64,000 nt of DNA. Origin: Cyanidium caldarium. Taxonomy: Eukaryota; Rhodophyta; Bangiophyceae; Cyanidiales; Cyanidiaceae. The stretch covers positions 434,001 to 498,000 of the forward strand of contig JANCYW010000002.1 of assembly GCA_026184775.1 (NCBI GenBank). Reading direction: 5' to 3'. Positions within the stretch are counted from its first letter, which is position 1. Each line of letters begins with the position of its first letter. A program made the translations under genes and the position numbers. Positions 56,497 through 64,000 of the stretch are shown here, piece by piece. The notes beneath the pieces were generated by a model. It ran no database searches and was not told the DNA's origin. It worked only from the letters and a program-made list of their open reading frames with translations.

Positions 56497-57864
56497 ATGG
56501 CGTTTATCGTGGCCGGAGTGACGCGGGCGGCAACGCTTCAGGTGAATGGTCCGCACCGCTCCAAGACGAACAGTTGCGGGCAGAGCCTCACCGGTCGCCG
56601 CTCCGCTTTCGTGGCGGGCGCGGCTCGGAGCTCGTGGACCTCCGCGTGGGCGCGCCCGGCGCTGGTGCACCCGGCGCCTCGGCCGCTGTCCGTTCCCTCG
56701 CAGCAGCGACGCTCGGTGACCGGGCTGTCGATGCAGATCGCCAAGATGCAAAAGGCGCGCAACGCGGACAATGCGCCGCGGGGCGTACACACCGCCGCCT
56801 CCGTGGGCAGTGTCACTTCGGAGGCGATGCGCAAGAAGAGCATCACTCGTCCGGTCATCGTAGCGGTGGCAGCTGACTCGGGTGCCGGCAAGTCGACTTT
56901 TCTGCGGCGCGTGCAGCGCATGTTCGGCACCGAAGTGCCCAAGGGCCACACGCCGCAGGGCGAGCTGATGACGGTGATCTGTCTGGACGACTGGCACAAC
57001 CGCGACCGCCAGGGCCGCAAAGTGGATCAGATCACCGCGCTGGACGAGAACTGTCAGAATTTCGAGCTGATGGCCGAGCAGCTGGAGGCGCTGAAAGAGG
57101 GCCGTGACATCATGAAGCCGATCTACAATCACGACACCGGCAACATCGATCCGCCGGAGCTCATTCAGCCCAACCACATCATCGTCATCGAGGGGCTGCA
57201 TCCGCTGTATGACGAGCGGGTGCGCAAGCTGGTGGACTTCTCGGTGTACCTGGACCTGGACGATGAGGTGAAGGTGGCGTGGAAGATCCAGCGCGACATG
57301 GCCGAGCGCGGACACACCCTGGACAACATTCTGGCATCGATCGAGGCGCGCAAGCCGGACTTTGAGCGCTTCGTGCTACCGCAACGGGAATACGCCGACG
57401 CCATCCTGCAAGTGAAGCCCACCGAGCTCATTCCCGACGACAAGGAACGCAAGGTGCTCAAGGTGCGGCTGATGCAGCGCGAGGGCGTGCCTGGCTTCAC
57501 CACCGCGTACCTGTTCGACGAGGGATCGACCATCGTGTGGACGCCGTGCGGCCGCCGTCTCACGTGCGCCTATCCGGGCATTCGTTTCCGCTACGGGCCG
57601 GAGGTGTTCTACGGGCGCGACTTTTCCTCCATCGAGGTGGACGGCGAGTTCGATAAGCTCGAGGAGCTGGTCTACATCGAGTCGCACCTCTCCAACATCG
57701 CCACCAAGTACTACGGTGAGCTGACACAGCTGATGCTGGCGGCACAGAGTGCACCCGGCGCCAAGAACGGCACCGCGCTGTTCCAGACCGTCGCCGCGCT
57801 GAAGATACGCGAGATCTACGAGCAGCTCACCGGCCGCAAGGTGGACCCGATGGTGCGAGCATAA
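56497..57864 (+). CDS. PRK: Phosphoribulokinase, plastid precursor
   Basis: Calvin-cycle enzyme phosphorylating ribulose 5-phosphate to ribulose 1,5-bisphosphate. The precursor is 455 aa, starting MAFIVAGVTRAATLQVNG, a red-algal-style transit peptide with SAFVAGAARSSW further in. The P-loop is VAVAADSGAGKSTFLRR, where plants and cyanobacteria have SGCGKST, so the first thioredoxin-target cysteine is replaced by Ala130 (codon GCC at 56884). The second, in VICLDDWHNRDR, is present as Cys162. The C-terminal cysteine pair PCGRRLTC (Cys351, Cys357) is retained. Other landmarks are IIVIEGLHPLYDERVRKLVD, YLDLDDEVKVAWKIQRD and YIESHLSNIATKYYGELTQ. The enzyme assignment is certain. The lost cysteine is directly seen. 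Confidence 0.97.
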   Translation: MAFIVAGVTRAATLQVNGPHRSKTNSCGQSLTGRRSAFVAGAARSSWTSAWARPALVHPAPRPLSVPSQQRRSVTGLSMQIAKMQKARNADNAPRGVHTAASVGSVTSEAMRKKSITRPVIVAVAADSGAGKSTFLRRVQRMFGTEVPKGHTPQGELMTVICLDDWHNRDRQGRKVDQITALDENCQNFELMAEQLEALKEGRDIMKPIYNHDTGNIDPPELIQPNHIIVIEGLHPLYDERVRKLVDFSVYLDLDDEVKVAWKIQRDMAERGHTLDNILASIEARKPDFERFVLPQREYADAILQVKPTELIPDDKERKVLKVRLMQREGVPGFTTAYLFDEGSTIVWTPCGRRLTCAYPGIRFRYGPEVFYGRDFSSIEVDGEFDKLEELVYIESHLSNIATKYYGELTQLMLAAQSAPGAKNGTALFQTVAALKIREIYEQLTGRKVDPMVRA

Positions 57865-58352
57865 GCTGGAGTAAAGGGCAGACGTGAGAATGCAGTATAC
57901 CGATGGATGCGGAACCGTGAGGGAGATGGAAGTATGACGGTTTGTTTTCGCCCCCTCCCCTAGATGGCCTCGCGCGCTCAACGAACGGTCCACCCGGCCG
58001 GGCGCGCTTCCCGACGGGACGATTTGCGCCATCCCCGCAAAACGGCAGCTGCGCTCTGTCGGTCGCGCCTGAGGGCGTCGCTGTGGCAAGCCGCAAGCAC
58101 CACGAAGAAGCGCCCGGGAGAGCATTGAGAGACGGGTGATCGAACGGGTGACCGGTTTCATTGCGCGAGATGGAATAGTGCTGGCGTGGCGGCTTTGTGG
58201 AACGGGGCATAACAGCGTCGCCGAAGCCGATACTTTCTGGGGCGCTTGCCGCTCCGGGATCGATCAACGGTGTCACGACGGCCGGTGCCGCCAGGTCGCG
58301 TGTCGCATCTTCGCCATTATTTCCGCCCCTCTTAGCGTGTGCGCCAAGGCGC
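57865..58352. other. Region between PRK and the AGC kinase
   Basis: About 490 bp. The kinase frame is open from 58197, so the right third may be coding if the upstream ATG is used. Otherwise leader and promoter. Confidence 0.4.
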
Positions 58353-60335
58353 ATGGGCGCGTGCTGGAGTCGGTCGCCGACGGCATCGCGCGAATGGCAC
58401 TCGGCGCCGCGGCCGCTTTCCATCGATGACGGCGGCCGCAAGGGGAACGCCGTGCCGGAGACACCGCCCGGCACGACGATTCCCCCCGTGGCCGCTCCCA
58501 CCCACACCTCCGACACCCCGTCTTCCGCTCTCACGCATCTTGCGGGCAAACGCCGTCAGGAGGCCATCTTCAACCTGCCGTCGTGCGACCTGATTCGCTT
58601 CCTGGGCCAGGGCATGGTGGGCACGGTGGTGTTGGTGCGCGAGCGCGCCACCGGCACCTTTTACGCCGTCAAGGTGATGTCACTGCAGAACGTGCACGAC
58701 CGCGAGCAGGAGCGCAACGTGCAGCTGGAGTTGGAGATTGTGCGCAACTGCGGCGCGCACCCGTTCATCGTCAAAGTCGAGGCCGGCTACCAGACGCGCG
58801 AGGCGGTGGTGCTGGTGTTGGAGTACGTGAGCGGTGGCGACATGTACAACCTGCTGGAGCGGCATCGATGCGTCAGCGAGGATGCGCTGCGGTTCTATCT
58901 GGTGGAGTTGGCGCTGGCGTTGGGACACTTGCATGCGCGCGGGTACGTCTGCCGCGACCTGAAAGTGGAGAACGTGCTGATCGACGGCAAGGGGCACGTG
59001 CGCCTCACCGATTTCGGGTTGGCCGGGCGCGATGCCGACGGCTGTTTCGACCGCAGCGGTACGCCGATCTACCAGGCGCCGGAGGTGTTGCGCGGCGAAC
59101 GGCACGGCCGGCTGGTGGATTGGTGGGCGCTGGGGGTGCTGGCGTACTTTTTGCTGGCCGGCACACCGCCGTTCTACTCTCCGAACGACGACGAGGTGTA
59201 CCGCATGATTTTGGACGGCGCTTGTGAGCCCAAGTGGCAGGGCGGCAACCTGACGCACGCTAGCGCGTGCTGTCGGGATTTGTTGCGGCGACTGCTGGAG
59301 CGCCATCCGCATTTGCGGCTGGGCAGCGGCAACAGCCTCGGTCGACCCATCGCCGATGTGGACGAGGTGTTGGCGCATCCGTTCTTCGCGGACGTCTCCG
59401 CCGAGATGGGCGAGCGTGCCGAGGCGCTGTCGCCCACGCTCCGTAGCATGTTGCGCGCTGACGGCCAACCGGGTGTGGACCTGGACAAGTTTCTGCGTTA
59501 CGAGGTGGTGGCGCCGCTGCCGCCCACCCCGCAACCGGCGGCCGACTTTCTTCCGGAGGACGTGCAGACCATGAAGGCGGATCAGAATTTGTACGCGGCA
59601 CTGACCGGACGCGATCGACCGCAGTTGCAGCACGTCGCCAACATGGTGCACAGTCGGCCGATGCCGGGCGGCGTTGCGGCGACGGTGAATCCGTCGGTGG
59701 TCATTCCCGGCTACAAGGTGTACGTGTCGCGGACGCGGGCAGCGCATTCGTCATCGCCCCCGCCGCCATCGGTGTCGTTGCCGTCGTCGAAGACGGCGGA
59801 GACGCTGGCACTGAAAGCGCGAGAGAGGGAAGCGAACGGGGAATCGGGGGATGGCGCCGGCGTGCCGCAACGTCCCTGGGTGGTTGGGCCATCCGCTGAC
59901 GGCGCACGCTTACCGAGCTCCGCCGACAACGACGCCCAAACATCGTTCGTCGTGGTGCCGCGGGCGCGCACCGTCGCAGCGTTGCCGCCCCGGGTGACGC
60001 GGTCGATCACGACGGCGGGTGCGGCGTTCGCCACTTGGGAGGAGGGCGCGCCCGACCGCACCGGCGCTGCGCCCCGACGCCGCCGTCGTACATCCATCGG
60101 CCTGAATTTCAGCGGCACCCGCAAGTACCTGTTCGAGCGCACCTGGACAGGCACGGACGATGACGAGGGGCGCGTATACTGGAAGCGGCGACCGGAGGGC
60201 GGTAGAGCTGCTGCAGTGGAAGCGCGAGAAGCGTCGGATACCCCCACAGCTGCCGTCGAGCGATGGCCGCTGTCGATGATACGCCGCATCACCCTGCCGG
60301 CCGTGCGCGACTCGCATCCAATAAATAATGCATAG
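58353..60335 (+). CDS. AGC-family protein kinase with potential N-myristoylation signal
   Basis: Ser/Thr kinase, 660 aa from Met at 58353. The kinase domain runs from LIRFLGQGMVGTVVLVRE and FYAVKVMSL through YVCRDLKVENVLIDGKGHV, TDFGLAGRDAD, SGTPIYQAPEVLRG (activation loop) and WWALGVLAYFLLAGTPPFYS to LRLGSGNSLG. The catalytic HRD is CRD, and the glycine loop is GxGMVG. The C-lobe ending resembles AGC kinases (PKA/SGK), but no canonical FxxF hydrophobic motif is obvious. The long C-terminal 250 residues are disordered. Met at 58353 gives MGACWSRS, matching the N-myristoylation pattern MGxxxS with a palmitoylatable Cys4. The frame continues upstream to 58197. Confidence 0.8.
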   Translation: MGACWSRSPTASREWHSAPRPLSIDDGGRKGNAVPETPPGTTIPPVAAPTHTSDTPSSALTHLAGKRRQEAIFNLPSCDLIRFLGQGMVGTVVLVRERATGTFYAVKVMSLQNVHDREQERNVQLELEIVRNCGAHPFIVKVEAGYQTREAVVLVLEYVSGGDMYNLLERHRCVSEDALRFYLVELALALGHLHARGYVCRDLKVENVLIDGKGHVRLTDFGLAGRDADGCFDRSGTPIYQAPEVLRGERHGRLVDWWALGVLAYFLLAGTPPFYSPNDDEVYRMILDGACEPKWQGGNLTHASACCRDLLRRLLERHPHLRLGSGNSLGRPIADVDEVLAHPFFADVSAEMGERAEALSPTLRSMLRADGQPGVDLDKFLRYEVVAPLPPTPQPAADFLPEDVQTMKADQNLYAALTGRDRPQLQHVANMVHSRPMPGGVAATVNPSVVIPGYKVYVSRTRAAHSSSPPPPSVSLPSSKTAETLALKAREREANGESGDGAGVPQRPWVVGPSADGARLPSSADNDAQTSFVVVPRARTVAALPPRVTRSITTAGAAFATWEEGAPDRTGAAPRRRRRTSIGLNFSGTRKYLFERTWTGTDDDEGRVYWKRRPEGGRAAAVEAREASDTPTAAVERWPLSMIRRITLPAVRDSHPINNA

Positions 60336-60398
60336 GAGATGGTCAGGAAGCAATGCGGAGGGCGCCCTCTCCACCGATCGATTCCCGCGATACACAGG

Positions 60399-60434
60399 CG
60401 TGGGTGTGGGTGTGGGTGTGGGTGTGGGTGTGTG
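60399..60434. repeat. GTGTGG tandem repeat
   Basis: Roughly five to six units of a GTGTGG hexamer just downstream of the AGC kinase stop codon. In-frame translation gives Cys-Gly or Val-Trp repeats in overlapping frames, which is why those frames are not trusted. Confidence 0.85.
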
Positions 60435-60488
60435 GTCGTGCCATGCGCGAGACGGCGCACGTGCCACTGCACGCCGCGCTCCACACCG

Positions 60489-60800
60489 ATGCGTTGGGAG
60501 ATTCTCTCGCGGAACGCGCGTGGCAACTGCGTGTTGGTGTGGGCTCCACTGGCCCCCGCGCAGGTGTGTCTTTGGATGGTTGCGTGTGGGGCCGTCCAAC
60601 GCGCGGCGTCAGCGCCGCAGCTGGACTGGCGGCAGGCGTTTCCAAGCTGGGCACGAGAGCGCACTCACGGCGTTGCGTTGGTGGTGGGCGTGCTCATCCT
60701 GGCGCACGTGCTGGTGTTGGTGGCGTTCGCGTTCCGCCTGGGCAAGCGGCCGGAGCGCCCGAAGGAGCAACTGCAGACGGTGAAGGAGAAGGAAAACTAG
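60489..60800 (+). CDS. Small putative membrane protein
   Basis: 103 aa with a first hydrophobic region (VLVWAPLAPAQVCLWMVACG) and a stronger second one (GVALVVGVLILAHVLVLVAF), ending in a basic hydrophilic tail (FRLGKRPERPKEQLQTVKEK). No family recognised. The frame remains open upstream to 60339, where a GTGTGG tandem repeat would encode Cys-Gly repeats, so Met at 60489 is preferred. It follows the AGC kinase on the same strand by about 150 bp. Overlapping frames exist, so this could be spurious. Confidence 0.35.
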   Translation: MRWEILSRNARGNCVLVWAPLAPAQVCLWMVACGAVQRAASAPQLDWRQAFPSWARERTHGVALVVGVLILAHVLVLVAFAFRLGKRPERPKEQLQTVKEKEN

Positions 60801-60841
60801 CGGGGAGGGAGGTCAGCGGGTGTTGAGGTGCCAGCGTTGAT

Positions 60842-60859
60842 TGTGTGTGTGTGTGTGTG
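60842..60859. repeat. GT dinucleotide microsatellite
   Basis: Short GT run between the small membrane ORF and the GNAT gene. Confidence 0.85.
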
Positions 60860-60872
60860 AGGCGAGTCGGAT

Positions 60873-61889
60873 TTAGCGAAGAGGGAGCCCGGGGCGCGCA
60901 GCGTCGCCTCCGTCCTCTGTCGGGTATGCCTCAGCGGTGGCCGCGCCACTCGTCGTCAGCGTTTTGGTGAGGAACAGTAGTATCGCCTGGGGGATTTTGT
61001 AGGGGTGCTTGGCTCGCGATATCTCGGTGTACCCTGCCGAGCCGTATAGCGCGCGGGCGGCCGCATTGGTCTCCTCGACGTGCAGGTAGATGTGGGCGTA
61101 GCCCCAGGCGAGTGCTTGCTGTTCACACGCTTGCAGCAGCTGGCGGGCGATGCCGCGGCGTCGATACCGACTGAGCACCGCCAGGTTGGCCACGTACGGC
61201 CGGCGCGGCAACGCCTCCGTGGGAGCATATCGGGAGCGGGTGGCAGAGGAGTGGGGAGTGCCGTCGAGGCCCGTGGACATGTCGGCGTCGGTGCGCTTCC
61301 CCAGTAAATCTTGCATGACGGCTGCATTCATGGTAGCGTCCCGCGGGGGCACCAGCGTGGGCAGCATGCGTTCGGGCCGTTCCAGCGACACCTCCACCAA
61401 ACCGACCGCCGCGACAGCGCCCGCATCTCCAGCGGGCCTTCTTTCCATCGTCAACAGGCAGTAGTGTCGCCGTCGCGCCATCCGCCGCAACCAAAACTCT
61501 AGCCACGTCTCAGCCGCCAGCATGCTCAACACTGCCGCGTGCCACCAGCCGTTGGGATTCATCAGCGGCGCCATCCAGGGCGCGCCCAACGCTGCCACAC
61601 ACGCGCGCCGCATTTCCGTCAAGGCAAACGCCTCGGAATACACGATCGACGCCTGCCATATCTGTTGCGGCGTGCGCGCCTCTTGCAACACAAAGTCGGC
61701 GCGCTCATCGTCTTGGCGACAGCCAACGGTCGCTGTCCACTCCACGCGCATGAAACGGCGGTGCCGCCTACGCGACGACGGGCCATCACGAGCAGCAGTC
61801 GATCGGCAACTATTTGCACAGGTTGCCTTTCTGGCGTCGCCTGGCCATGCCGTCCGTCGCGCCCCGCACACCCCACCGACAGCCCACAT
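60873..61889 (-). CDS. GNAT-family N-acetyltransferase
   Basis: Acetyl-CoA-dependent N-acetyltransferase. Motif A is complete: YVANLAVLSRYRRRGIARQL, the Q/R-x-x-G-x-G/A loop being RRRGIA, then LQACEQQALAWGYAHIYLHV, then NAAARALYGSAGYTEISR (motif B). N-terminal part: EARTPQQIWQASIVYSEAFA. The C-terminal spacing resembles plastid GNAT enzymes, but the substrate (protein, amine or other) cannot be told. A low-complexity insert of about 60 residues sits before motif A. The start is uncertain. Met at 61889 gives 338 aa with an Arg/Ala-rich presequence. Met at 61751 gives a shorter form. The frame remains open to 62435. It is divergent from the BRL1-like gene. Confidence 0.78.
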   Translation of the reverse strand: MWAVGGVCGARRTAWPGDARKATCANSCRSTAARDGPSSRRRHRRFMRVEWTATVGCRQDDERADFVLQEARTPQQIWQASIVYSEAFALTEMRRACVAALGAPWMAPLMNPNGWWHAAVLSMLAAETWLEFWLRRMARRRHYCLLTMERRPAGDAGAVAAVGLVEVSLERPERMLPTLVPPRDATMNAAVMQDLLGKRTDADMSTGLDGTPHSSATRSRYAPTEALPRRPYVANLAVLSRYRRRGIARQLLQACEQQALAWGYAHIYLHVEETNAAARALYGSAGYTEISRAKHPYKIPQAILLFLTKTLTTSGAATAEAYPTEDGGDAARPGLPLR

Positions 61890-62281
61890 CGGTGACCGAG
61901 TCGGCGGCTCTGTGCAGTGAACGATGCGGGTGCTCTCTGCAGATTGCGCCACGAGATGCAGCAGCAGAGCAGAGCAACGGCAACGCGATAGTCCTCCAGA
62001 GGGAAATGGTCCCCTTTCGTTGATTTTCCCCGGGTCAATCACCTCGCGCCACGCTCCGCGTCCGCGTGAACCCGGCAGACCACCGCGGCACGCTGAGACG
62101 CGCAGCCGCAGCCCGAGCACGCATCGGTCGGCGCCACCGTGTAGGAAGACGAAGGGTGTGGCAGTGCTCAAGATTGGAAGGTGAATTGCTGGCCGCAAGG
62201 TGGGACGTGAAGGACTTGTCGGGGTGGATGCGGTCGTGGTTGCAGAGTCGGTGGAGATGGAGCGACTTGCCCGAGGAGGCC
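61890..62281. promoter_or_regulatory. Divergent region between GNAT and BRL1-like genes
   Basis: About 390 bp between head-to-head starts. Both frames stay open into it (GNAT to 62435, BRL1-like to 62066), so the real starts and promoter limits are uncertain. Confidence 0.4.
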
Positions 62282-63205
62282 ATGGAGATCGATGCTTGGG
62301 CGGTCGATCCGCGACCGAACGGGGAGGAGCCGATGGACACCGGCGCCAGGGAGGGAGCGCTGGGGAAGCTCGTTGCGGCACCGCCCAAGACGTTCCCTCG
62401 CCCGAACGACCATCCGTCGCGTTCTGTGCCATCACTGTACTGTAGTTACGCGCCCCGCCTCCGACGGAGCCGTGCCCGGCGCACCGATCCCACCCCGCCT
62501 GCTGCCGCCCACAACACCACCCCTGCGCACCGCCGGTTACTGCAACACGTTTATCTGCCCTATATTCTCGCGGGCTATCTACAGCTGGCCTTTCAGGCGC
62601 TGCTCTTCGTGGCCAGCGTCGCGGTGTTGTTGCTGTTCGGGTACCAGTTCGCCATGGACGTGTCCAAGAAAGTGCGACTGGAGCACCGACGGGCGCTGCA
62701 CACCATCCAGCAGTGTCGCCGCAACTTTGAAGACAACCGCTGTGCCGAGGTGGCGCAAGTGGTGCCGCACATGCGCGAACAGTGCGAGCGATGGCGCGCC
62801 TGCTTCCAACAGACCTCCGAGCAGTTGGTGGTGAACCGGGCGCGACTGCTCACCGAGACGCTGGCCGAGATGCTCAACGGCTTCCTGGACACCATCTCTT
62901 ACAAGAGCATCGCGTGTGTGGCCCTTGCACTGGTGGCGGTGTCGCTGATGGGCAGTGCGGCGCTGAACATGGCGCGCGTGCGCATGTCGCACGATTTGCT
63001 CCAGGTGGCCGCCCTGCAGGAACGCAAATGGGCCACGCGATCATCGGCGCGGGGCGGGGCCAGTCGGACAATGCGCGCGCGAGACGAGGAGGAGGAGGAG
63101 GAGGAGGAGGAGGAAGCGTTTGACGATGCGGACGCGACCGATGCCTCGTTCGGTGGGCGACGATCGGCGCTCTCCGCAGTCCCGCTTCGCTCCAAACTGG
63201 AGTGA
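62282..63205 (+). CDS. BRL1/BRR6-family nuclear envelope protein
   Basis: Nuclear-envelope membrane protein family required for nuclear pore complex assembly and lipid homeostasis in yeasts. The start at 62282 (GCCATGG) gives 307 aa. The conserved region is clear: YLPYILAGYLQLAFQALLFV (first membrane helix), AMDVSKKVRLEHRRALHTIQ, the four lumenal cysteines spaced as in the family (CRRNFEDNRCAEV, then CERWRAC; residues 145, 154, 168, 174), ETLAEMLNGFLDTISYKSIA and the second membrane helix CVALALVAVSLMGSAAL. The tail has a Glu run encoded by a GAG repeat. The family is absent from animals and land plants as far as known, so presence here fits a lineage with closed mitosis. Confidence 0.85.
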   Translation: MEIDAWAVDPRPNGEEPMDTGAREGALGKLVAAPPKTFPRPNDHPSRSVPSLYCSYAPRLRRSRARRTDPTPPAAAHNTTPAHRRLLQHVYLPYILAGYLQLAFQALLFVASVAVLLLFGYQFAMDVSKKVRLEHRRALHTIQQCRRNFEDNRCAEVAQVVPHMREQCERWRACFQQTSEQLVVNRARLLTETLAEMLNGFLDTISYKSIACVALALVAVSLMGSAALNMARVRMSHDLLQVAALQERKWATRSSARGGASRTMRARDEEEEEEEEEEAFDDADATDASFGGRRSALSAVPLRSKLE

Positions 63206-63262
63206 ATCGCGTCTCTCCCGCGACAAAACACGATCATTACCGCCACTCGCTCTGCTCCCTCC

Positions 63263-63940
63263 TCAACGATACGGGGCGTCGGCCTCGATGGCGCGCGCCA
63301 GCTCCGGCTCCCAGCGATCGCCATTGCCGAGCAGCTTCTCCTTGTTCCACAGCATCTCCTCGTGCGTCTCCACGGCGCTCTCCAACGTCGGCGACTCCAC
63401 GATGGCATCCACCGGACACGCCTCCTGGCACAGCCCACAGTAGATGCACTTCGAGCCGTCGATGTCGTAGCGGGTGGTGCGTCGGGAACCGTCAGGCCGC
63501 GGCTCCGCTTCGATGGTGATCGCCAACGCCGGGCACGCCGCCGAGCATAAACTGCAGGCGATGCACCGTTCCTCGCCGGTGGGATAGCGACGCAGGGCGT
63601 GCTCGCCGCGGAAACGCGGCGAGACGGGCGACTTTTCCTGCGGGTAGTTGATGGTGTACACCGAGCGCGGATCCAGGAACACGTCGAGGAGAGAGCCCAT
63701 GCCGCGCCACATCTCGGTGAGAAACAGTGATTGCGCCGAGCGATCCAGCAACCACTGCGTGTCGGTCCGAAACGGGTCCGAGCCGGCGGTGGCTGACGGG
63801 CGTTGTTGGGCGGAGGAGTGGACGCGGCGAACGTGAGGGAGAGCGGGGAGGAGGGCGGCTGGCGCGAAGCTGCTCACCGCATTCGCTGAAGGGAGAAGTC
63901 GGCGCAAGCCGCGGTAGGCGAGCGCAGCGACCGCGCACAT
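63263..63940 (-). CDS. NDUFS8: NADH:ubiquinone oxidoreductase iron-sulfur subunit NDUFS8 (TYKY)
   Basis: Nuclear-encoded matrix-arm subunit of mitochondrial complex I, 225 aa, that carries two [4Fe-4S] clusters (N6a, N6b). Both CxxCxxCxxxCP motifs are intact: [16 protein letters not shown] (Cys126-136) and [16 protein letters not shown] (Cys165-175). The subunit signature [20 protein letters not shown] and the end [20 protein letters not shown] agree with the family. The first 45 residues ([20 protein letters not shown], then [15 protein letters not shown]) form a mitochondrial presequence with no acids. The start codon is 60 bases from the window edge. Confidence 0.97.
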   Translation of the reverse strand: MCAVAALAYRGLRRLLPSANAVSSFAPAALLPALPHVRRVHSSAQQRPSATAGSDPFRTDTQWLLDRSAQSLFLTEMWRGMGSLLDVFLDPRSVYTINYPQEKSPVSPRFRGEHALRRYPTGEERCIACSLCSAACPALAITIEAEPRPDGSRRTTRYDIDGSKCIYCGLCQEACPVDAIVESPTLESAVETHEEMLWNKEKLLGNGDRWEPELARAIEADAPYR

Positions 63941-64000
63941 AATGGCGAGGCGTTCACTGGGAACGCGTGAGGAGAACGAGCGTTGCGTGCGGAGGGAAAG

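Noticed and set aside
60353-60826. 157-aa frame through the GTGTGG repeat
   Set aside because: Begins with a repeat-encoded Val-Trp run and overlaps a frame that has more convincing membrane helices.
1-64000. tRNA, snRNA and rRNA genes
   Set aside because: Intergenic regions were read for B-box-like GGTTCRA patterns and U1, U2 and U6 signature strings on both strands. None was convincing. A covariance-model scan would be decisive.
1-64000. Mobile elements and virus-derived sequences
   Set aside because: No transposase, reverse transcriptase, integrase or capsid-like frame and no long terminal or inverted repeats were noticed.

Overview
This is a nuclear fragment of a compact, GC-rich, almost intron-free photosynthetic eukaryote. 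Thirty-eight protein genes are called in 64 kb, roughly one per 1.7 kb, and nearly all read as single uninterrupted frames. Eukaryotic core genes (clathrin heavy chain, AP-1 gamma, RPT3, TBP, RFC2, APC6, SEC22) sit beside nuclear genes for plastid enzymes (DXS, phosphoribulokinase). Several plastid-type precursors carry a short F-V-A-G-like block near the N-terminus, a style known from red algae. A unicellular red alga, possibly of the cyanidiophyte type, is the best guess. That assignment is inference from gene content, density and base composition, with no database search. No rRNA, tRNA, CRISPR array, transposon or virus-derived element was recognised.

Layout. 0-3.4 kb: an Sm/LSm protein and the AP-1 gamma adaptin. 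3.4-9.1 kb: an ER folding neighbourhood with a GRP170-type Hsp70 ending in HSEL, a divergent putative glycosyltransferase ending in SDEL, and a DnaJ protein with a signal-like segment. 9.5-13.4 kb: proteasome ATPase RPT3, the rRNA methyltransferase RRP8 and a [2Fe-2S] thioredoxin-fold/TPR fusion. 13.6-20.3 kb: metabolic genes (carnosine-synthase-like ATP-grasp ligase, inositol-dehydrogenase-like oxidoreductase, DXS). 20.7-29.2 kb: PE N-methyltransferase, an unrecognised protein, a TLC-domain protein, TBP, a plastid DnaJ-type zinc-finger protein and a four-span membrane protein. 29.4-37.7 kb: a FGGY pentulose kinase, glycine cleavage H protein, a MUT9-like kinase and APC6/CDC16. 38.2-49.5 kb: clathrin heavy chain, a second zinc-finger protein, a SWEET sugar transporter, TRM6, CstF64 and SEC22. 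49.5-64 kb: RFC2, a small bacterial-type membrane protein, a SnRK1-activating-type kinase, a CUE protein, a MOSC/mARC protein, phosphoribulokinase, an AGC kinase, a small membrane ORF, a GNAT acetyltransferase, a BRL1/BRR6 nuclear-envelope protein and complex I NDUFS8.

Together. The genes are mostly unrelated housekeeping genes packed head-to-head or tail-to-tail, with short shared promoters and 3' gaps as small as about 26 bp. Functional echoes include the clathrin/AP-1/SEC22 trafficking genes, the ER trio, the plastid carbon and isoprenoid enzymes, and two mitochondrial enzymes (GcvH, NDUFS8). The points most worth a second look are the phosphoribulokinase that lacks the P-loop regulatory cysteine, the paired HSEL/SDEL genes, the ferredoxin-TPR fusion, the bacterial-type small membrane protein and the C-terminally extended TBP.
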